NCBI GenBank assembly: GCA_049999765.1
Contig: JBNGIQ010009547.1
Span: 34,444-98,443 of the forward strand
Length of the DNA: 64,000 nt
Reading direction: 5' to 3'
Source of the DNA: Phaeoceros laevis
Taxonomy: Eukaryota; Anthocerotophyta; Anthocerotopsida; Notothyladales
The notes beneath the pieces are model-generated. The model saw only the letters and a program-made list of their open reading frames with translations, searched no databases and was not told the DNA's origin. Positions within the stretch are counted from its first letter, which is position 1, and the number at the start of each line of letters is the position of its first letter. This document shows, piece by piece, positions 8,876-18,529 of this stretch. The position numbers were made by a program, and so were the translations under genes.

Positions 8876-11545
8876 ATGCCTTGTCCTGTGAATCCTGTAC
8901 ATGGAAGTTGTTTCACAGGAGAAAGGCAATGTTCGAGAGTGAAGGAACCAGCTCGTCGACATCCTGGTCGACTGATGGCTGCCAACCCGTTTCAGCTGGA
9001 TTTTGGGTTGGCCGGCCCGGCTCTTTTCCAAGATTCTTTTGCAAAACGAGGCATGCAAGGATTAGTGCTTGAGACTGGTCAGTTTCAAGCCCTGAGCCAC
9101 CTAGGAGGGAAGGCGTGGTGTGGAAAAAGCCAAACAGCCTTTGTACATCAAGGAATGCCTCCAGCTGAGCTGCAGGTGTTTTTATGGCAAGATTTTTTCT
9201 CCGATCCGACACAGTGGTCGGACAACAGACGGAGCAAGCCGACTCCCCGGCATCCTGATTTTAGGCACAAGATATCCAATGCCGCCCTGTGGCTAAACAA
9301 TTGGCACAAGCCTGGTTGGGTGGACTCGCAGCTAGCCACGTGGGATGCTGGGATGACGAGGCCTCCTGAGTCTGTATGCACCTCAGTTCAAGGGGAAGAA
9401 AGAGCTTTTGCAGCACATGAGGGCCAAGTGGAGCTTGGAATGTGCAAGAAATTGTGTGAGGATGGGCGCATCAATGACGCTGTAGCCGAGTTGAGCCTTC
9501 TGGTACAGAAAGGATGCTATGTACCTAACAACCTGCTATATAGTATCCTCAAGAGGTGCATCGCACACAAGGATCTGGCTGTAGGCAGACGCATTCATGC
9601 TCTTATTATCAAAAGTGGGTATGAAGGAGACACCTTCTTGGCCACCCACCTCATCAGTCTGTATTCTTCGCATGGGAGGTTGGAGGAAGCAATGCGAGTC
9701 TTTAACCAGGTCTCTACTCCGGATGCTCATCTCTGGGCTACCATCATTTTCGCGTGTACTAGACATGGAGAGGCTGCACAGGCTATACATCTGTATCAAC
9801 AGATGCTTGAGTCAACGGTTAAACCCGACAACCGTATTTATGTGGCAGTTCTCAAAGCTTGTGCCACTGTGGGGGATCTGGCTGCCGGCAAGGAGGTACA
9901 TGCTCACATTCTTGCGAGTCTAGGGAAGCCAGATATTTTTGTTCAAACTGGTCTAGTTGATATGTACGCAAAGTGCAGGAGCTTAGAGGATGCTCGCAGA
10001 GTGTTTGACAAACTTCCAGAGAGAAATGTGGTGACATGGAATGCGATGCTGGGAGGCTATGCTCAGCAGGGGATGGGTGAGGAAGCCCTTAGTCTTTACA
10101 GCAGTATGCAACAGGAAGGCACTACTCCACCTGACTCTGTTACATTTCTATCCCTCTTGCAAGCATGTGCAAGAATTGGTTTAGGAGCTCTGGATCGGGG
10201 TAAGCAGCTCCATGCACAGATCGAAAAACGAGGCCTGCATAACGATGTAGTTTTGGGTGGGAGCTTGGTTAACATGTATGCAAAATGCGGCAGCACACTG
10301 AATGCTCGCAATGTGTTTGACAAACTTTCAGAGAGGAGTGTGGTAACCTGGACCACCATGATTGCAGGTTATACCCAGCAAGGGATGGGGCAGGAAGCCC
10401 TCACTCTTTACAGTAGCATGCAACAAGAAGGCCTCTCTCCTCCAAATTCTGTTACATTTATGTGCCTTTTACAGGCATGTGCAAGTGGAGGTGTTCAAGC
10501 TCTCTGTCAGGGAAAGCAGCTCCATGCACAGATTGAAGAACGTGGACTGCAAGATGATGTGGTTCTAGGCGGCAGCTTGGTTAATATGTATGCAAAGTGC
10601 GGTAGCTTAAATGATGCTCGCAGAGTGTTTGACACACTTCCAACAAAAAATGTTGTGACATGGAATGCGATGCTTGCAGGTTATGGTGAGCAGGGGATGG
10701 GTCATGAAGCTCTTACTCTGTACACCATCATGCAACAAGAAGGCATCACGCTTCCAGATTCTGTTACGTTTGTAAGCCTCCTGCAGGCGTGTGGAATTGT
10801 TGCAGCTCTGCCAATGGGAAAGCAGCTCCATGCAGAGATTGAGGAACGAGGGCTGCAAGCTGATCCGGTCGTTGGAGCGGCATTGGTGAACATGTATTCA
10901 AAGTGTGGCAGCATGTTTGAAGCACAGCAGGTGTTTGATTCATTGACGGAAAGATCAGTTGAGGCATGGGGTGCACTCACTGGTGGGTATACCCGCCAAG
11001 GGGATAGTCAGGCTGTTTTTGACTTGCTCGACAGGATGAGACTGGAGGGTGTGCAGCCAGATGGCATCACATTTCTTAGCGTGCTGACAGTCTGCAGTCA
11101 CGTGGGCCTAGTGGATAAGGGCCGAGAGTACTTCGCAGCCATGCGCACAGACTATGGCGTCAGACAAACTGTAGAGCACTACACATGCATGATGGACCTT
11201 CTGGGGCGTGCAGGCCATCTGGATGAGGCTCTACGAATGGCCAAGGCCATGCCTTTCCCACCTGATGGTGCAGTCTGGCTCACTCTGTTAGGTGCTTGCC
11301 AGAAGTGGAATAACGTCGAGATTGGGCTACAGGCTTTTGAGTTTGCAGTGAGCGCGGATGCAAAGGATGCTACACCTTATGTCATGATGTTCAATATTTA
11401 TGCAAGCACTCAGATGGAGGAGAAGGCGAAGGAGATGCAGGCAAGGAGAGTGAAATCAGGGGCATGGAAAAAGCCAGGCCAGAGCTGGTGGAGTGACGCA
11501 GGTGGAGTGGTGCATACTTTTGTAGTTGGAGACGAAGCCTCCTAA
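8876..11545 (+). CDS. PLS-class pentatricopeptide repeat protein, E-type C terminus
   Basis: Single exon of about 889 residues from the first ATG (8876); ATG 8978 or 9050 are alternative starts. A non-repeat leader of about 180 residues, possibly including an organelle-targeting sequence, precedes PPR motifs. The P/L/S triplets show the usual MYAKCGS..DARRVFD..P.RNVVTWNAML and GKQLHAQIEERGL signatures. Three consecutive triplets (about 10020-10950) are very alike at DNA level, period about 310 bp. The C terminus carries an E1 motif and an E2-like VHTFVVGD, then stops before any DYW deaminase domain. Such proteins bind organellar RNA and recruit editing deaminases in trans. A degenerate copy of its 3' end lies at 12600-12955. 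Confidence 0.93.
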   Translation: MPCPVNPVHGSCFTGERQCSRVKEPARRHPGRLMAANPFQLDFGLAGPALFQDSFAKRGMQGLVLETGQFQALSHLGGKAWCGKSQTAFVHQGMPPAELQVFLWQDFFSDPTQWSDNRRSKPTPRHPDFRHKISNAALWLNNWHKPGWVDSQLATWDAGMTRPPESVCTSVQGEERAFAAHEGQVELGMCKKLCEDGRINDAVAELSLLVQKGCYVPNNLLYSILKRCIAHKDLAVGRRIHALIIKSGYEGDTFLATHLISLYSSHGRLEEAMRVFNQVSTPDAHLWATIIFACTRHGEAAQAIHLYQQMLESTVKPDNRIYVAVLKACATVGDLAAGKEVHAHILASLGKPDIFVQTGLVDMYAKCRSLEDARRVFDKLPERNVVTWNAMLGGYAQQGMGEEALSLYSSMQQEGTTPPDSVTFLSLLQACARIGLGALDRGKQLHAQIEKRGLHNDVVLGGSLVNMYAKCGSTLNARNVFDKLSERSVVTWTTMIAGYTQQGMGQEALTLYSSMQQEGLSPPNSVTFMCLLQACASGGVQALCQGKQLHAQIEERGLQDDVVLGGSLVNMYAKCGSLNDARRVFDTLPTKNVVTWNAMLAGYGEQGMGHEALTLYTIMQQEGITLPDSVTFVSLLQACGIVAALPMGKQLHAEIEERGLQADPVVGAALVNMYSKCGSMFEAQQVFDSLTERSVEAWGALTGGYTRQGDSQAVFDLLDRMRLEGVQPDGITFLSVLTVCSHVGLVDKGREYFAAMRTDYGVRQTVEHYTCMMDLLGRAGHLDEALRMAKAMPFPPDGAVWLTLLGACQKWNNVEIGLQAFEFAVSADAKDATPYVMMFNIYASTQMEEKAKEMQARRVKSGAWKKPGQSWWSDAGGVVHTFVVGDEAS

Positions 11546-11744
11546 TAGTGAAGGCATGGGATCAGAGGCAGTAATAGCTGCTGGTTTGTTTTCATGAGCA
11601 GGAGGCCCACCAGAGGAGTTGCTGTGTCTGACAGAGATCTGGAATCTGCTTGTTAGCTCTTCAGGAGTTGAAGGCAAAACTATTTGAAGAGGCTGAGCTG
11701 AATTCACTAACAATAAGGTGACACTGAACGTGCGCTGTATGCCA

Positions 11745-12150
11745 GATTCCCAGCCTACTCATCATCTAGCGAATGACCTAGCAGCACAGTAGCGTCGAAC
11801 TTTGCTCTCTTCAATGGCCTAATGGACTTGTCCTCGCATATTTCTCTTGCTCATCGGGCAGTGAAGCAAGGCTGCGGGCTCAGTCAGGTGACTGGGGAGG
11901 AGGTGGACCAATGTAGGAATAGTCCTCATCATATTTGTGCTCATGGTATCTTCTGCAGCCGTTACATTGGCGAACCTTGCGTTGCCGGGCAGGCAGCTTT
12001 CAGTGCTTTACGCTAGTTTCAAGGGCGGGGCTCTTCTTGGCCGCGGGCCTGCTTGATGCGAGGAAGCTCTGGTCCTGGCTCAGAACAGTGGGTCTCTCCC
12101 CTGCTCATATCAGCGGGTCCCTTCGAGCTTGGCGTTGTAGTCATCCATCC
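11745..12150 (-). pseudogene. Decayed copy of the ankyrin gene at 13173-14195
   Basis: On the plus strand, the block from about 11725 matches 13141 onward almost line by line. Shared strings include CTCATCGGGCAGTGAAGC, CCGTTACATTGGCGAACCTTGC and CAGCTTTCAGTGCTTTACGC. Several small indels destroy the reading frame, for example GTGAAGCAAGG versus GTGAAGCCAAGG. Similarity fades near 12150, before the ankyrin repeats begin, so only the C-terminal part of the gene is represented. The offset to the intact copy is about 1.41 kb, the same as for the neighbouring PPR fragment, so both were copied in one tandem duplication. Confidence 0.85.
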
Positions 12151-12446
12151 TTTGGAGCTCCTCCAGGTTCTCACTCCTGCGGTCCACAGGCTGCAAGGTT
12201 TTCCGGCTATTTGGAGCATTTGAAGTAGGAAGAGATTCCACTTCTCGCACTGCTCTGCAAAGTGCAAGAGAAGTGCACACAGTAGGTTCTCACAGTCATA
12301 TGCTTTTAAGGCTAGGTCCTCTTAGTTTCAAGTGATTCCTGAAGACAGACACGATCTGTATATGTGATTGCGGAAGGGATAACCTCCGCCCTTGCCTCCT
12401 GCAAGCCTCATGCCCGTGCTACCAGCCGCGAGGGGGGGGGGGGGGG

Positions 12447-12546
12447 NNNNNNNNNNNNNNNNNNNNNNNNNNNNNNNNNNNNNNNNNNNNNNNNNNNNNN
12501 NNNNNNNNNNNNNNNNNNNNNNNNNNNNNNNNNNNNNNNNNNNNNN
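12447..12546. other. Assembly gap (100 N) after a 16-G run
   Basis: A run of Gs (12431-12446) ends in 100 Ns. The gap falls at the junction of the two tandem-duplication units, so the exact breakpoint is hidden. Confidence 0.95.
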
Positions 12547-12599
12547 TGGGAAAGAAGCTAGCGCGCTGGCGAGATTGTTCGATATACCTGGTCACCCGT

Positions 12600-12955
12600 A
12601 CACGGTAGAGCACAACCTGGACCTTCTGGGGGCGTGCAGGTCATCTGGATGAGGCTCTAAGAACGGTACATGCCATGCCTTTCCCAGCTGATGGTGCAGT
12701 CTGACTCACTCTGTTAGGTGCTTGCCAGAAGTGGAGTTACAGGCATTTGAGTTTGCTGTGAGTGTGGATGTAAAGGATGCTTCACCTTATGTGATGATGT
12801 CCAATGTTTTTGCAAGCACTAAGATGGAGGCGAAGGGGATGCAGGCAAGGAGAGTGAAATCAGGGGCACGGAAGAATCCAGGCCAGAGCTGGTGGAGTGA
12901 CACAGGTGGAGTCGTGCACATGTTTGTAATTGGGGACAAGAGCATCCTAGTAGTT
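12600..12955 (+). pseudogene. 3' fragment of a PPR gene, tandem-duplicate relic
   Basis: The sequence parallels 11190-11540 of the intact PPR gene: GACCTTCTGGGGG, GATGAGGCTCTA, TTAGGTGCTTGCCAGAAGTGG, then GCAGGCAAGGAGAGTGAAATCAGGGGCA. It has frame breaks: TGG to TGA (GTCTGACTCACTC against GTCTGGCTCACTC), TAAG in place of TACG, and a deletion removing AATAACGTCGAGATTGGGC. Homology continues into the 3' untranslated region, so this was a genomic duplication, not a retrocopy. The upstream part is missing or hidden in the adjacent gap. Confidence 0.9.
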
Positions 12956-13172
12956 AAGGCATGGGGGCATGGGATCAGAGGCATTAGTAGCGGCTAGTTT
13001 GTTTTCATGAGCAGCAGGAGCCCATCAGAGGAGTTGGAGTGCCTGAGTGCCTGACAGAGTTTTGGAATCTGCTTAGAACTCTTCAGGAGTTGAAGGCAAC
13101 AAAATTTTAAGCAACCACTGACCAATAAGGTGACACGGAACATGTCTTTGCGTTGTGTGCCAGGTTCCCAGC

Positions 13173-14195
13173 CTACTCATCTTCCAGCAAATGACCTAGC
13201 AGCACAGTACCATCTAATTTTGCCCTCTTTGCAGGCCTAACGGACGTGCCATTAGCATCTTCCTCTTGCTCATCGGGCAGTGAAGCCAAGGCGGCAGCCT
13301 CAGCGAACTGTGGAGGCAAGGTGGGACCAATAGTAGGAACAGTCGTCTCCTCATCTTTGTCTTCATGGTTTTCATCTTCCGCTGCCGTTACATTGGCGAA
13401 CCTTGCTTTGTTGGCAGCCGACTGGGCAGCTTTCAGTGCTTTACGCTTAGTCTCAAGTGCTTGCCTCTCCTCGGCCGCCTCCTTGATGGTGGCTAGGAAA
13501 CTTTGGTCCTGGCACAAATCAGCGGGTCTCTTCCCTGCTTTGTTTTGCGCTGACAAACTAGCCCCGCGCAATATCAAGAGCTTGGCAACATCTTGGTGCC
13601 GTCCTTGGACAGCGTAGTGAAGTGGTGTCAGGCCCTTGCGAGTGCGCATGTTCAACTGAGCCCCGGCTGCCAACAGAATTTTTGCAACTTCAGCATGACC
13701 TTTCTGGCACGCGAAGTGAATCGCAGCCATGTCGTCCCCAGCAGTGGCTCCCACGTCCGCATTGGCTTCGCACAAGACCCTGACAGCCTCGATCTGACCT
13801 GCCCAAGCGGCCAAATGCAGTCTTGGAAATAGTTAAGAGTGTCATGGTGTGCAGACGCAAAACATGTACAAGAACCAGTAGCTGCTGAACACCCCTCAGC
13901 TAAATTGATTCATCCAGACGAGCGGTGAGACTTGCAAGACCCGTATCCGACGGCGTTCGGCTAACAGAAGAAACCTCCGTGCTACAGCGTTCAGCTGTAG
14001 CTCCAGACGCCGTGTGAATCTATCCACAAGCATGCACCACGAGACTTACCCTAAAGGATACGGAGTGCGTGCGTGCCGATCCTTGTCCTGGACGGACTGC
14101 GGTTGTGCATTCAGCAAGCGGCGAATTGTGGGAACATCTCCCACCCGGGCTGCGCTATGCAGACCGTCCTCTCCTCTAGCCTGTGAGCCCGCCAT
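13173..14195 (-). CDS. Ankyrin-repeat protein with lysine-rich C-terminal region
   Basis: Two minus-strand exons, 14195-14062 and 13821-13173 (intron GTATCC...CCAAG, phase 2), encode 260 residues. The junction rebuilds HARTP|LHLAAWAGQ, a perfect ankyrin consensus, which fixes the splice. About four ankyrin repeats span residues 10-145 (DGLHSAARVGD, TPLHLAAWAG, AAIHFACQKGH, TPLHYAVQGRH). A charged coiled-coil-like stretch (EERQALETKRKALKAAQSAANKARF), an acidic patch and a basic PAKRAKLD motif follow; the last resembles a nuclear localisation signal. The function is not recognisable; protein binding is expected from the repeats. Its decayed tandem copy is at 11745-12150. The gene is convergent with the PPR relic upstream of it on the map. 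Confidence 0.88.
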
Positions 14196-14299
14196 CACCG
14201 GCAACCTACCATGAACGAAAACTGTCCTTCGTTTTGCCTAAAGAACATAACGAAGTTGCCGTCTTGCCAAAAGAAAAATTTTCATAGCTCATCTCCGTT

Positions 14300-14371
14300 A
14301 GGCCCCACCGAGATTCGAACTCGGGCTCTTGGATTCAAAGTCCAATGTCGTAACCACTAGACTATGGGGCC
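14300..14371 (-). tRNA. tRNA-Gln (UUG)
   Basis: On the minus strand the sequence folds as a cloverleaf. The acceptor stem GGCCCCA pairs with TGGGGCC. The anticodon loop is CTTTGAA with anticodon TTG flanked by a GGA/TCC stem. The T arm has GTTCGAATC (B box), and the D arm carries AGTGGTTA (A box). No intron is present. A T-rich run (ATTTTTCTTTT) about 20 bases downstream is the Pol III terminator. Confidence 0.95.
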
Positions 14372-14488
14372 ACTGATGCTGTAGAAGATGCTGCACACAT
14401 TAACTACAATACTTTTTTCCTGAATGGGTCTAACCTTACCACCTTCATGTGGTTCTTGCTTTTTATGCAATACCCTAACATTACCACC

Positions 14489-14691
14489 TTAACCCTTCAG
14501 AGACCGGGGTTTCGAAAACCAATAAAACTTCTTCGAAACCCCATGAAACTTCCCTTACAATGGCGCTTCATGCCCGGCTTGACCTTTCTAACAATACTAT
14601 ATAAGGCATCCTTAATTTTTTCTCCTAGGAGATAGTAGAAAGCATCCTTAAAGTGGCTGGCACAGACATTTTTGTCCCGTTGGTCTCTTAA
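14489..14691 (-). mobile_element. Non-autonomous TIR-like element, copy B (inverted)
   Basis: It begins with TTAACCCTTCAGAGACC and reads, in reverse complement, through the same blocks as copy A: GCTTTCTACTA, TATTGTTAGAAAGGT, GCATGAAGCGCC, AAGTTTCATGGGGTTTCGAA. It ends at GGTCTCTTAA where it meets copy C head to head, forming a palindrome of about 33-base arms around 14692-14694. Confidence 0.65.
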
Positions 14692-15244
14692 CCCTTAAGA
14701 GACCAACGGAACAAAAATGTCGGTGCCCAGTCCGTTTAACGATGCTTTCTACTACTCGTATGGGAAAAAAATATTTTATTGTCTTATATAATATTGTTAG
14801 AAAGGTGACGTTGTTATAGTATTGTTAGAAAGGTGACGTCGTGCTGATGCCGGATCAGCCCATCTTGGCTGGCGGCTAGCGGCTAGCAAGGAAGATTCCT
14901 TCAACGGGATGCTTGATACCCCGCTTGATACCCCGTTTTGCGTGGAAAGTGAGTTTGGAAGCCCGCGATTGAGGCCAAGCATGAACAACTACTTCATGCT
15001 TTTTGGGTGCGTCGCGTAGACTTGGGCGCGAGGGAAAGGTCTGCTTTTGGCGCGAGGGAGGGGTCTGCTTGGGCGCAAGGGAGGGGTCTGGCAACCAGGC
15101 CTGGAAGTTCGGGATCCACGCGGTGCGCCGGGGTGTGGCCAGATAGAGGGCTGGCCCCCAATGGAACCAGCATATCACAAAACAAGAATCGCCCTCATAA
15201 CGGGCGATTCTGGGGTTTCGAATCCCCGGTCTCTTAAGGGTTAA
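14688..15244 (+). mobile_element. Non-autonomous TIR-like element, copy C
   Basis: The element is 557 bp, bounded by the perfect 17-bp inverted repeat TTAACCCTTAAGAGACC (14688-14704, and its complement at 15228-15244). The interior repeats TATTGTTAGAAAGGTGACGT twice (about 14792 and 14821). It also carries three tandem copies of a unit of about 24 bp (GGCGCGAGGGAGGGGTCTGC type, about 15020-15095). No transposase frame is present. No target duplication could be assigned because copy B abuts it. Confidence 0.7.
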
Positions 15245-15568
15245 GGTGTTTCTGGCTTCTTGGCTGTCTCTTCATGCTGATTTATCATGATGCAGCCTGC
15301 TTGCTGGCCTTGCCACCTCCAACATCCACGAAATTCCATTGCAACTTATGCGTCATTTCTCTGATGTCTATCCACTGTCAATATTTTCTTCCTATACGTA
15401 TTACCTTTTGGTCATGTCATAGGATCTGCTGCAAAATCCGTCTCGTGTACTCCTGCCACAAAGGAGGATGTTCTTGGTAGCATCAAAGACGAGACTCGAA
15501 AAACCATCAAACCGGTCCTAATTCAGGTTCGGCATGGCAAAGCAGGTAACAGCCCAGCCTACGCGAAT
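15245..15568. other. Spacer before the ZCCHC10-like gene
   Basis: Presumably holds the 3' untranslated region of the minus-strand gene beginning at 16099. Nothing else is seen. Confidence 0.4.
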
Positions 15569-16099
15569 TCAATCCCTGTGCTTGCGTTTCTTCTTCTTCT
15601 TAGATTCTGCCCGTCTCTCATCTTCTTCCTCCCTCTTCCGCTCTAGAGCAGCCCTAGGCTGCAGGTCATCGGGCAAATCATCGTCCAATACAGGCCTCAG
15701 CTTGGGATTCTTCAACTGCTGCGTCCTGGAGGGGCGAGACATGTACACCCTCTCGTTTGTGCACTCGTAGGTCCAATGCCCTTGGAAGCAACGCTGGCAC
15801 ACCACCCTGGACTGAGCTCCCCCGTCCCCTGCCTTGACGACCTTGGGATGCTTCCTAACCCCCAGCGTCACCGCCTTCTCCGTGCTCATCAGGTACATCT
15901 GCCGCTTGGCTTCTTTCCTCTCCTGCCATCGACTCGGGCCCTCCTCCTTCTGCCCGTACGCGTTCACATTCCTGGCCGCAGCCGCCGCTGCCCTCTCCGC
16001 TTGCGCCCGGCTCAAACCCTTGGCCGCGCTCAGAGCAGCGGCCTTGATGCGGTCCGCAGCTGCAGCCGCTGCATCGGCAGTCTCCTTGTTCGACGCCAT
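15569..16099 (-). CDS. Zinc-knuckle protein, ZCCHC10-like
   Basis: Single exon, 176 residues. An Ala-rich N terminus (MASNKETADAAAAAADRIKAAAL) leads to one CCHC zinc knuckle, CQRCFQGHWTYEC, at about residues 101-113. A very basic Lys/Arg/Glu tail (ERKREEEDERRAESKKKKKRKHRD) ends the protein. The single CCHC with the GHWTYEC spacing plus the basic tail is the signature of the ZCCHC10 family, small nuclear proteins of poorly known function presumed to bind RNA or DNA. ATG 16099 is the first Met; the codon just upstream is GTG. No intron is needed. Confidence 0.85.
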   Translation of the reverse strand: MASNKETADAAAAAADRIKAAALSAAKGLSRAQAERAAAAAARNVNAYGQKEEGPSRWQERKEAKRQMYLMSTEKAVTLGVRKHPKVVKAGDGGAQSRVVCQRCFQGHWTYECTNERVYMSRPSRTQQLKNPKLRPVLDDDLPDDLQPRAALERKREEEDERRAESKKKKKRKHRD

Positions 16100-17202
16100 C
16101 ACAGCGCACCGGTGCAGCTACCCGCTCCTCTTCACGCACGCTCGCTCAAATCCCTCCGCTGCCACCTCAACAGTGCAAGCTCGCAAACTTCTGCCAAAAC
16201 CTAACCCTGGACTCCGACTGCCAAATTGAGCATGTATGGACACCTTCCGCAGCAGCCACCATCGCCTTCACGGCAGAGAGAAGACCACCTGCCTTCACGG
16301 CTCACGAAATTAGACGAAGCCACCGTCAGCTACCGACCTCCGACACAAGGAAAGGATGCTCCGCTTGTCGTAGCTCGTCGGCAGCAGCAAAACGACCAAC
16401 AGCGATAAGGAGAAAACACTATTGCGGTGCATAGGCGTGTTATTCTTGAGGTTGACACGTAAGGGGATGAGGTTTTTAACCGGGCGTCGACGATGGCACG
16501 GTTAGCATGGAACCAGAATCGTTGGACCAGCTCGGCGGATAACAATAGATGAATTATGGAGGCCAGTTTATTCTGGGCCTCCTGTTACAGTTGTAAGCAA
16601 CCCGGCAGGGGCCGCAACTGACGTGGACCAGTTTTGGATTGGCGGAGAGTCCTTAATTAGGGGCAGCGATGGGAACGACCGGCTGCGGCGGAGTGCGACA
16701 GACCCGAGGTCCCAGGCGGAATTGGAGTTGCTTCTAGGAGCGGCCTGGCCCCTGGCCTCTTGTGCCCCTCCCCCTTCGTCCCTGTTCCCGCGCAACTCCG
16801 GCGAGCGCCGGCCGGCGGGCTCAGTCAAAAATCGAGCAGAATCTGGCTCCGAGTTGTGCACGATTCATTGCCAACAGTGTTGAGGCCTTTAAAGTCTGTC
16901 ACTCCTGCGGTATGACGAAATTTGTGTCGGGAGAGTTGGTGTTGCACCGGATTGGCAACGGAGCAGGCTCGTCGGGGGAGGGGGCCCGGTTTGAGCTCTT
17001 TCGTGATGGCTCTTGGAGCTACTCCTAATGCTGCTGTCTTGTTCTTGATCCGTTGGAAGAAGCATTTCTTGCGTTCGGCTGTGTGGCAATTTCGGTGAGG
17101 GTGATAGTGAATTTTGTGTTGGTTCCAGGTTGCTTGTGTTCCGCTGCTTCCGCAGCACTTAAAGGTGGTGGTTGTTGTGTGTGGCAGGCGCGGTACCTAA
17201 TG
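16100..17202. other. Intergenic, no supported gene
   Basis: Short open frames (for example 16623-16883 and 16914-17028, plus strand) show no domain and differ in frame. Part may be the 5' leader of the locus at 17203. Confidence 0.4.
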
Positions 17203-17604
17203 AAGACGTGCACTTGTGAGAGGGTGGAGGAGAAAGTTCTGATGCAGCCGGGTGGAGGCCAGATCGAGTTCCAGAGCTGGACAGCGGTTCTGGTGCTAGT
17301 GCTGCAGATTCTGCTCAGGATTGTGGCATGTTTGGTTGGAATCCCTGTTTTTGTTTTGAAGCTTTGCACCTTGGACAAGGCGAGGGAGGCTTCGTCCAAC
17401 AAGAGATCTCGCGAATGCCAGTGCTGTGCGGTAAGGTGCTGCTTGTTGCTCGAGGAGGAGTCTACGTCCTACATGAACCCTCTCTTTGGTCAGGACTGGA
17501 CTAGCGAAGTCTACTGCGATGAGGAAACCTTGTTACCGGAGAATATGGTGAGACGCTTTGGAAGGCTCAGCCTGTTTCTTGTTCTCGTGCCATTTCCCAG
17601 GTAA
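17203..17604 (+). CDS. Possible small membrane protein, gene model uncertain
   Basis: Starting at ATG 17203, just 3' of a possible splice acceptor (GTGGCAG), the frame has MKTCTCERVEEK, one strongly hydrophobic segment (SWTAVLVLVLQILLRIVACLVGIPVFVL) and a Cys-rich CQCCAVRCCLLLEEE stretch. GAATATG|GTGAGA at about 17548 looks like a donor and TTTCCCAG at about 17601 like an acceptor. That splice, however, leads to an immediate stop in this phase, while another phase stays open to 17782 with a Lys/Pro-rich tail. I could not close a consistent model and recognise no family. It may be a real single-pass protein, or a non-coding transcript. Confidence 0.35.
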   Translation, partial: KTCTCERVEEKVLMQPGGGQIEFQSWTAVLVLVLQILLRIVACLVGIPVFVLKLCTLDKAREASSNKRSRECQCCAVRCCLLLEEESTSYMNPLFGQDWTSEVYCDEETLLPENMVRRFGRLSLFLVLVPFPR

Positions 17605-17782
17605 AGTAGGCCAGCTGCTGAGACTTGGTATCGCATGGCAGACAACACCGGAGAGGGATGACCGAATTGTGCAGGCTGCCAAGGAAAGGCAGCCGGTCAG
17701 TGAGAGAAGGAAATCTGTCGTGCCTGCACGAGCTGTGGCCAAGAAGAAACCACCGCCGAAGCCTCAACGAGTCTGGCGGTAG

Positions 17783-18529
17783 CTTGTACCAGGGGTACGC
17801 AACTCAACTCCGGCCAGTAATACGAGAAGAACTAGCGGGGTTGTGGTCTTCTTGGGGTATTATATCAAGACAGAAAGCCTCAGTCCGATTTGCTTTATGC
17901 CTTGCAAGTCGCTTTCGCTGACGCAGTTTCCTTGGCTTTGGCATGAAGGATGTGCGGAACGTGCTCACGCAGTACAGGGTCACCTGGTCACCTTCGGCGA
18001 ATAAATCTGCGTCAACCATATAAGTCTTACATGCTCAGAGAGAGATTTCTAGCTACTTATAGTGCCCTTGTCAATGGCGTAAGTTCCTATCTTGTTCCCT
18101 TGTTATACATGGTCATAGGATTTCATCAGCACCGAAGCAAAGAATACTCGTGCCGGCCACGTTGGAAACAAAGGCGTGCCGGCCACGTTGGAAACAAAGG
18201 CACAGGCGTGTGATGCTGCTCCTGTCAAATTATTGTACAAGACCAGACCGCATTGGTCTCGTGTACCACGACGACACTCCTCGAGATTGGACCATTTGAT
18301 CTACTTTCTCTCACCAGGTTGTCATTGCACACAAGGAAACAACGGGTGTCGTGCAGGGACTCTATCAGCGGCCAATAGGCCGGAGTTGTAGCCGGCAATC
18401 CTACAAAGTAGAACGTGTGAAAGCACTGCCTCACAGGAATAGAACACTAGCCGGGCATTGCGGTCAGTATTTTTTTTGAAATGACTTTCTTGTACAGAAG
18501 CCCGAATAGGCATGCAATCATTCACCCCA
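17783..18529. other. Intergenic, 3' side of the glycosyltransferase gene
   Basis: No gene seen. It contains a 26-bp direct tandem duplication at 18149-18200. Confidence 0.4.
18149..18200. repeat. 26-bp tandem duplication
   Basis: The unit beginning CGTGCCGGCCACGTTGGAAA occurs twice in perfect tandem. There is no coding context. Confidence 0.85.

Noticed and set aside
9000-11545. Tandem repeats in the PPR genes as a CRISPR-like array
   Set aside because: The repeats are coding PPR motifs of 35 codons with conserved frame, in a nuclear plant gene.
12431-12446. Run of 16 G
   Set aside because: It ends directly in an N run; most likely a sequencing or assembly artefact, not a quadruplex signal.
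18149-18200. 26-bp tandem duplication as a regulatory array
   Set aside because: Only two copies, in non-coding DNA with no nearby start; simple tandem duplication is enough.
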